6,771 bases of DNA, taken from contig CAADVV010000160.1 of NCBI GenBank assembly GCA_900752535.1, positions 1 to 6,771 on the forward strand, in the 5' to 3' direction. Source of the DNA: Bacteroidales bacterium (GTDB taxonomy: Bacteria > Bacteroidota > Bacteroidia > Bacteroidales > Muribaculaceae). Each line of letters begins with the position of its first letter. Position 1 is the stretch's first letter. Under the pieces are notes generated by a model that did no database searches, had not been told where the DNA came from, and saw only the letters and a list, made by a program, of their open reading frames with translations. Shown here piece by piece: positions 1-4,143 of the stretch. The position numbers were made by a program, and so were the translations under genes.

Positions 1-484
1 AGATGACCGAGCCGCTGAAGGCGGCGAGCCAGAGCAGCGACATTGTCAGCATCGAGGGCGAAATCGAGAAGCCGTTTTCGACGGCGGTCTGCATGTCAGA
101 GGCAAGCTGCTCCATGGCCGGGTCGCCCGATGCCTCGAATGCGGCGATGCCCGATGCCCACTGGTCATAGATATAGCCGGGATTTACCCAGCGCAAATAG
201 ACTAACAGCAGGGTGCCGGCCACGACGGCGCCGCACATGATGGCTATGAAACCGTCGAGCCAGAGCTGGCCGATGGTCCACTTGCCGCCTGTGGCGCGGT
301 AGTCTGTCGTCAGCATACGCCACAACAGCACGGGCACACAGACCATGATGGCAGTCGACAGCAGACCCAACAGCGGCGCTGACGCCGAGAAGACCGAGGC
401 GAAATACATCGCCGTCAGCCATACAGAAAATCTGAGGCCGTTAAGGGCACCCGCGCGCCTGGGATGAGTGAGAGATTGGTCCAT
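1..484 (-). CDS. DUF4199 family integral membrane protein (3' end outside window)
   Basis: The gene reads from an ATG at 482-484 to the left edge, giving 161 codons with no stop, so the C-terminus is missing. The protein starts MDQSLTHPRRAGALNG and has four hydrophobic segments near residues 20-36, 38-58, 77-98 and 145-161. A soluble stretch of about 45 residues after LRWVNPGYIYDQ (97-108) separates the third and fourth. This layout, with xWVNPxYIxDQ after the third helix and a long acidic loop before a final helix, resembles the Bacteroidetes DUF4199 family of unknown function. I recall that family at about 160-190 residues, so only a few residues should be lost. In other Bacteroidales such genes often sit before a family 2 glycosyltransferase, which here would lie off the left edge. 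A shorter ATG frame at 165-422 is an out-of-frame shadow of this gene. The family call rests on remembered pattern; the membrane topology is directly visible. Confidence 0.72.
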   Translation of the reverse strand, partial: MDQSLTHPRRAGALNGLRFSVWLTAMYFASVFSASAPLLGLLSTAIMVCVPVLLWRMLTTDYRATGGKWTIGQLWLDGFIAIMCGAVVAGTLLLVYLRWVNPGYIYDQWASGIAAFEASGDPAMEQLASDMQTAVENGFSISPSMLTMSLLWLAAFSGSVI

Positions 485-502
485 TTGGTTTTGTTTAGGC
501 CG

Positions 503-510
503 CAAAGATA
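503..510 (-). promoter_or_regulatory. Bacteroidetes -7 promoter box for the DUF4199 gene
   Basis: On the minus strand this reads TATCTTTG, an exact match to the Bacteroidetes primary-sigma -7 consensus TAnnTTTG. It lies about 18 bases before the ATG, so the leader would be very short. No clear -33 TTTG is present at the usual 19-21 base spacing. Confidence 0.5.
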
Positions 511-581
511 CGAAAATTCCGCCGAATGGCGCTCCCCCGCAGCCAAATCGCCCCCTTAGCTTTTGATTTAAGGCTGTGTTA

Positions 582-600
582 AATTTAGTTAATTTAGCTA
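582..600. repeat. AT-rich 9-bp-period direct repeat upstream of the peptidase gene
   Basis: AATTTAGTTA and AATTTAGCTA follow each other with a one-base overlap, giving a near-perfect two-copy repeat of period 9. It lies about 90 bases before the peptidase start, in the AT-rich spacer 485-689. It could be a protein-binding site or simply low-complexity DNA. I found no convincing TAnnTTTG promoter on the plus strand in this spacer. Confidence 0.3.
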
Positions 601-689
601 AGGGTCAATTTGATTTCTTGCCGATATGAATATTAATAATTATATTGCGGAATCATCTTTTATTCCTTTAACCATAACACCATAAAGCG

Positions 690-1769
690 ATGAAAACAAA
701 TTATCTATTTCTACTTTTCTTGCCTGTTCTCGCTGCAGGATGTTCTCAGGTCGATGTTATTGATGAAATTAGCGTGTCATCGTTAAATGATACAACCGAG
801 GGATATGATAATACTGTCATTTCTCAAAGTCGGGCGATCGAAATGGCAGAAGATTTCTTTGACAATATTCAGATTTCGAGAAGCGGACAAAGAACCCCAT
901 CTGAAATTGAATATGTATTAAGACAATCGATGTCAAGGAGCGGAAATGACCTTCCCGATACATTGGCATATATTATTAATTACGCCGATAATCAAGGATT
1001 TGCAATAATCGCTAACTCTACGAAAGTCAAAGCTCCTCTTGCGTTTTCGGATACCGGAAATTTCAGTCTCGCTTTTGAACCGACAAACGAGAATTTTATT
1101 CAACGTATCGAGCCATATATGTCAGAATTAAATGCGAAGACTGACAATTCTGATGATAGTGAAATCAGCGTTTTACCGTCCATAATACCGTATCTTATTC
1201 AAAATAAACTCAAAGTTTATCCTCATCAAAGCAGCCCATGGGATAAATATGTAATTATCAAGCACCCTGGAAGTCCGGTTGGTTGTGTCCCTCTTGCCAT
1301 TACGAACATAATGCTTCATGCTAAAGATAGATTCTCGTTCAATGGGGAAACTATACATGCCAAAGCAATTATAGATGCAATTCATGATATTCACAGGCTT
1401 CCCAATCTCACAAATAACTCTGAAAACAGTAACATATCAAACGCCATTGAAACAGGAAACTTCGTTTATCCGGACTCTCTTCCATATATTGTTTGGTATA
1501 CTTACGATAAAGGAAAGGATTTATTCGCAAAAATGCTTTCAGACGTAGGAGAAGAAATGGGTGTCTCATATGGAGATTATGAAACAGGTTCTAGCTCCGA
1601 TGGAATGTTTGCGCTCCCGATGTTAAGAGAATGCGGCTTCGACATCCAACCTGTAACAGGTTATTTTTTAATTCCATATGATTTTACAACAGCTTTTAAT
1701 TACATTAAGGATGGATACTTTTTATATTTGCAAGGGCCTAATATATGCGGCGGCGATGGTCATGGCTAG
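690..1769 (+). CDS. C10 family (streptopain-like) cysteine peptidase lipoprotein, cut short by an in-frame TAG
   Basis: This is a secreted papain-fold protease of MEROPS family C10 (SpeB, interpain and B. fragilis Bfp type). Residues 1-17 are a lipoprotein signal with lipobox LAAGC (lipidated Cys18), and the acidic residues that follow suit surface export. Residues about 42-130 resemble the Spi/propeptide domain, with NYADNQGFAIIAN and LAFSDTGNFS matching its GFxI and GxF core. The catalytic Cys is C199 in SPVGCVPLAITNIM, comparable to GCVATAM in SpeB. The catalytic His is H358 in GGDGHG, and the next codon is TAG. The same frame stays open to 1985 and encodes the rest of the fold, so the intact product would be 431 residues, close to Bacteroides C10 enzymes. 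As written, the 359-residue product has both dyad residues but lacks the C-terminal part of the catalytic domain and is probably inactive. The start is the ATG before a clear signal peptide. Base composition is low in G+C (22/60 at 1141-1200), which suggests acquired DNA. Confidence 0.85.
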   Translation: MKTNYLFLLFLPVLAAGCSQVDVIDEISVSSLNDTTEGYDNTVISQSRAIEMAEDFFDNIQISRSGQRTPSEIEYVLRQSMSRSGNDLPDTLAYIINYADNQGFAIIANSTKVKAPLAFSDTGNFSLAFEPTNENFIQRIEPYMSELNAKTDNSDDSEISVLPSIIPYLIQNKLKVYPHQSSPWDKYVIIKHPGSPVGCVPLAITNIMLHAKDRFSFNGETIHAKAIIDAIHDIHRLPNLTNNSENSNISNAIETGNFVYPDSLPYIVWYTYDKGKDLFAKMLSDVGEEMGVSYGDYETGSSSDGMFALPMLRECGFDIQPVTGYFLIPYDFTTAFNYIKDGYFLYLQGPNICGGDGHG

Positions 1770-1985
1770 CTCGCAGATGGTGGTATGTATACGGTAAATT
1801 CCATAGATAAAACAAAAATAATAAATGCATGGATTCACTGCGACTGGGGACATGCAGGAGCACATGATGGTTACTTCTCTGGCGAAGTCTTTGAAATGAC
1901 AGATAATTATCATTATAAACCGTACAGATTCATTGCTGTCAAAGATGAATCCACAAATCAAACGATGACCGATATTCAGATTTAA
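1770..1985 (+). pseudogene. C-terminal part of the C10 peptidase, separated by the TAG
   Basis: These 71 codons plus a TAA stop continue the peptidase frame directly after the TAG at 1767-1769. They begin LADGGMYTV, so reading a Trp at the TAG would give GHGWLADGG, the usual sequence around the C10 catalytic His (GHAxVxDG). Further on, IHCDWGHAGAHDGYF matches the family's HxNWGWxGxxxGYF segment, which holds the Asn/Trp that support the dyad. An internal ATG at 1785 could start a 66-residue peptide, but it has no signal peptide and would not be functional alone. The next gene begins 13 bases after this frame's stop, the spacing of an operon, which supports a single ancestral gene spanning 690-1985. 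A sequencing error or a suppressed amber codon would make the gene intact. Confidence 0.82.
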
Positions 1986-1998
1986 CGATAAATGAATT

Positions 1999-3303
1999 AT
2001 GAAAAAGACTTTACTACTTTTGGCGACCATGGCTGTAGCAACAACTCAGGTTTCAGCCTATGAGATGTACTATAAAAGTGGAACTGAATGGGGCGTCCGT
2101 TTTAGCGGTGTCTATCCGAATGACCTATATCATCAGGAAGTAAGGACATTCGAAATGGTTGACGGCGAGGAAATCGACGGTTACAAAACCATTGCATTAT
2201 GCAAATCGGACAACGGCGAAAAAAAGGTTACGCAATCTATCAGGACCGACCGCGACCGGGTTTATTGTCTTGACAATCTCGAGTCACGCAACTGGCTGCT
2301 GGCCTATGACTTCAGTCTCGAAGTAAATCAGACCTGTGACCTATATCTTTTGAACTATAATTATTATCCCCATACATATGGATATTCAGTCAAATGTACT
2401 GATATCCATGAGTCGACCGATAATCCCGGATTCGAGGTCATGGATATGGAGCAGATGAGGGATGAAATCAAACACGAATGGATAAAAGGCATAGGCAGCT
2501 ATTGTGGCCCGTGTGACTACTATCTGGCCGGTCTGGTTGGCGGGGGAGGTAAACTGATATGGGTTTATGACAATGGTAAACTGGTCTATCTTGCTCCAGA
2601 AGATATCTTTTTTAGAGAAAAAGCAAAATGGATTACTAAAGTCAAACCCGGGAATGCTCCCGAATATACCGAGACCATCAGACTCGCTGCAGGCGAAAAA
2701 ATCGGCGGATTCGAGACTCTCAGGATGTTAAGCAGCATAGACGGGAAAGACGAAAAGACCATAGGCAATATACGCACCGAAGGGCAGAAGATCTATTTTT
2801 CAACCGAGGCCAATCCGTCGCAGTGGTACTTGATTTACGACTTCAATCTGCGTCCCGGACAGGACTGCCGATACTACTCTGTTATGGCCGACGGGAGCGA
2901 GCCGCGCGAGACCGGGGCCAAATGCACCGAAATTGCAGACTATGAACTTGCTCCGGTTACCAAGGTGCAGCTTGACAACGGCAAGACGTGGCTGCGCGGC
3001 GTAGGCTCCTCGACAGGTCCGGTAACGACTTTTGATGCAGAAACGACACTCACCGAACTTTGGATTGGTAACTCTCTCCGATTCAAATTTGTCGAAGACG
3101 TAGCCATCGAGACAGTCGACAGCGACGCTGATTACAGCTTTTCAATCAACATCCGGACACTGACGACGTCGGGTGATGTTCCGGCCACCGTCTATACTGT
3201 CGACGGACGACTTGTCGGAGCCGGCGAGTCAGTCACTCTCAACTCACCGGGCCTCTACATTGTCAGACAAGGCCGCAATGTCCGGAAAGTCTTAGTACGC
3301 TAA
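1999..3303 (+). CDS. Secreted two-repeat protein of unknown function with Bacteroidales C-terminal tail
   Basis: I do not recognise a named family. The 434-residue protein has a signal peptide MKKTLLLLATMAVATTQVSA, cut after A20. Two diverged repeats follow, about residues 31-198 and 211-365. Matching landmarks are IRTDRDRVY (81) and IRTEGQKIY (258), LLAYDFSL (100) and YLIYDFNL (277), KCT (132) and KCT (308), and WIKGIGSYCG (161) and WLRGVGSSTG (331), a period of 170-180. Similar WxxGxGSxxG modules occur in many Bacteroidales exported proteins, none with a proven function that I know of. Residues 398-434 form a tail with VDGRLVG, GLYIV and KVLVR that resembles type IX sorting tails. The gene starts 13 bases after the peptidase frame and probably shares its transcript, so a role alongside the protease (partner, substrate or inhibitor) is possible but unproven. 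An ATG at 1992 is out of frame. G+C rises along the gene, from 16/60 at 2341-2400 to 38/60 at 3181-3240. Confidence 0.85.
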   Translation: MKKTLLLLATMAVATTQVSAYEMYYKSGTEWGVRFSGVYPNDLYHQEVRTFEMVDGEEIDGYKTIALCKSDNGEKKVTQSIRTDRDRVYCLDNLESRNWLLAYDFSLEVNQTCDLYLLNYNYYPHTYGYSVKCTDIHESTDNPGFEVMDMEQMRDEIKHEWIKGIGSYCGPCDYYLAGLVGGGGKLIWVYDNGKLVYLAPEDIFFREKAKWITKVKPGNAPEYTETIRLAAGEKIGGFETLRMLSSIDGKDEKTIGNIRTEGQKIYFSTEANPSQWYLIYDFNLRPGQDCRYYSVMADGSEPRETGAKCTEIADYELAPVTKVQLDNGKTWLRGVGSSTGPVTTFDAETTLTELWIGNSLRFKFVEDVAIETVDSDADYSFSINIRTLTTSGDVPATVYTVDGRLVGAGESVTLNSPGLYIVRQGRNVRKVLVR

Positions 3304-3324
3304 CTGCTCTTCACAGACACCGTA

Positions 3325-3362
3325 ATTCGGCGCGGCTCCTCACCCGGGAGGCCGCGCCGAAT
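3325..3362. terminator. Strong GC-rich hairpin between convergent genes
   Basis: ATTCGGCGCGGC at 3325-3336 is perfectly complementary to GCCGCGCCGAAT at 3351-3362, a 12-bp stem around a 14-base loop. It begins 22 bases after the stop of the two-repeat protein and is followed on the plus strand by a loose T-rich stretch (TTCTGTTTTCTC), so it probably ends that transcript. The converging Fic gene, in its restored frame, stops at 3412, so the hairpin may serve both strands. On the minus side there is no T-run. Confidence 0.65.
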
Positions 3363-3411
3363 CGTCAGATAGTTCTGTTTTCTCGTAAAGTCTGATTGCG
3401 GTACGGACGGA

Positions 3412-3498
3412 TTATTCCTTTTCGTAGCCTTCGTAGTAGTAGGATTGGTCGATGCCGTGGAGAATCACGTCACGGTCGTCGGTTTCGGATGTCAAGGC
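3412..3498 (-). pseudogene. Displaced C-terminus of the Fic gene carrying the autoinhibitory motif
   Basis: Read in the alternative minus-strand frame, this gives 28 residues beginning ALTSETDDRD and ending YEGYEKE, then TAA at 3412-3414. It continues the Fic protein as expected from homologues (FLLQ-DALT...DR...GID.SYYYEGY). The motif SYYYEG fits (S/T)xxxE(G/N), the inhibitory-helix signature that in class III Fic proteins lies at the C-terminus and blocks productive ATP binding through its Glu. With one copy of the 7-bp repeat removed, 3970-3412 is 552 bases, exactly 184 codons including the stop, and the motif falls at residues 174-179 of 183. In the sequence as given, it is not translated with the Fic core. 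Confidence 0.85.
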
Positions 3499-3970
3499 GT
3501 CCTGAATCCTGAAGCAGAAAGCGAAGCTCGAGGTCGTTGATTGGGGAGCGTTCCATTGCCTGCATATAGGCCTCGCGGGTGATTTTGCGCCAGTCCACGA
3601 CTTTACGGAGGGCGCGGCGGAGCATCATGTCGAGCCAGATGCGCGTGGCCCGGCCATTTCCTTCCATAAACGGATGGGCGATGTTCATCTCGACATATTT
3701 GGCGACGATTTCTTCAAACGTTGTTTCAGGCATCTTTTCGATAGCTTCGAGAGCCGGAATGAGATAGAGCGAATTGGCAAACCGAAATCCTCCTTTCGAG
3801 ATATTCAAATCGCGTATTTCTCCGGCAAATGTGTAAAGCCCGTCAAACAGGCCGTGATGAATGGCCTGGAGTCCGGCTGTGGTCCCGACTTCAAGTTCAT
3901 ATATTTTGCCTGAGACAAAAAGATTCCGGGCCTTTTCGATGCTTAATCTGTCAATCTCGTTTCGGGTCAT
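3470..3970 (-). CDS. Fic-domain protein AMP-transferase, frameshifted near its C-terminus
   Basis: Fic enzymes usually transfer AMP from ATP to Ser/Thr/Tyr hydroxyls of target proteins in the cytoplasm. Residues 99-110 are HPFMEGNGRATR, a complete HxFx(D/E)GNGRxxR active site with catalytic His99. LYTFAGEIRDLNISKG (45-60) is the usual flap-side region and SPINDLELRFLL (142-153) the usual following helix. The start is fixed by an in-frame TAA three codons before the ATG at 3970; the N-terminus is perhaps 15-20 residues shorter than homologues I recall. After residue 155 the frame is shifted by a 7-bp duplication, so the last 11 residues (SGRLDIRNRRP) are not Fic sequence and the C-terminal inhibitory helix is lost. 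The truncated 166-residue product keeps the catalytic core and may be deregulated, unstable or dead; the sequence cannot say which. No antitoxin-like gene is adjacent, as expected for a self-inhibited class III Fic. Alternative: a decaying gene in accessory DNA. Confidence 0.85.
   Translation of the reverse strand: MTRNEIDRLSIEKARNLFVSGKIYELEVGTTAGLQAIHHGLFDGLYTFAGEIRDLNISKGGFRFANSLYLIPALEAIEKMPETTFEEIVAKYVEMNIAHPFMEGNGRATRIWLDMMLRRALRKVVDWRKITREAYMQAMERSPINDLELRFLLQDSGRLDIRNRRP
3500..3513. repeat. 7-bp tandem duplication causing the Fic frameshift
   Basis: TCCTGAA occurs twice back to back (3500-3506 and 3507-3513); on the coding strand this is TTCAGGA twice. One copy gives CTTCAGGACGCC, read L-Q-D-A as expected for Fic proteins. 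Two copies add seven bases, two codons plus one base, and lead to a TGA at 3470-3472. Confidence 0.9.
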
Positions 3971-4011
3971 TCTTCTTTAAGAAAGGCAGGGGCCTGTCTT
4001 CAGGTGATTTA

Positions 4012-4019
4012 CAAAGATA
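4012..4019 (-). promoter_or_regulatory. Bacteroidetes -7 promoter box for the Fic gene
   Basis: The minus strand reads TATCTTTG, an exact TAnnTTTG match, about 41 bases before the Fic ATG. No -33 TTTG is seen at standard spacing. A 10-bp palindrome TCCGCGCGGA at 4047-4056 lies 27 bases further upstream and could be an operator, though it may be chance. The box suggests Fic has its own promoter and is not only read through from the GH16 gene. Confidence 0.5.
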
Positions 4020-4082
4020 TAACAAATTGTTGAGATAATGCGGCTGTCCGCGCGGAATTTCTCTCCGACTGCGCAGAAACGG

Positions 4083-4124
4083 TCATGGCCGGGCGTCACA
4101 GAGCGCTGCGTCGTCCGACCATGA
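4083..4124 (-). terminator. Possible terminator hairpin after the GH16 gene
   Basis: TCATGGCCGG (4083-4092) and CCGACCATGA (4115-4124) form a 10-bp stem with one G-U pair in the minus-strand RNA, around a 22-base loop. It begins 19 bases after the GH16 stop codon. Only a short T-run (GTTTC) follows, so termination would be weak or factor-dependent. Confidence 0.4.
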
Positions 4125-4143
4125 GAAACTATGGGATAAAGTG

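Noticed and set aside
165..422. An 85-codon minus-strand frame at the left end
   Set aside because: It is a different frame of the DUF4199 gene, which runs open from 484 to the window edge with convincing membrane segments.
1767..1769. Genetic-code recoding of TAG as a sense codon
   Set aside because: One internal TAG in one accessory gene is not enough; a simple nonsense mutation or sequence error is the more economical reading. Kept only as something to test.
2503..2514. CGPC, the thioredoxin active-site motif, in the two-repeat protein
   Set aside because: It sits in the WxxGxGSxxG block, the second repeat has STGPV at the same point, and nothing around it resembles a thioredoxin fold.
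3470..3513. Programmed ribosomal frameshifting in the Fic gene
   Set aside because: There is no slippery heptamer or downstream pseudoknot; the exact 7-bp tandem duplication explains the shift fully.
3579..4038. Several 60-80 codon plus-strand frames across the Fic gene
   Set aside because: They are antisense shadows of Fic with arginine- and serine-rich or random-looking translations and no supporting motifs.
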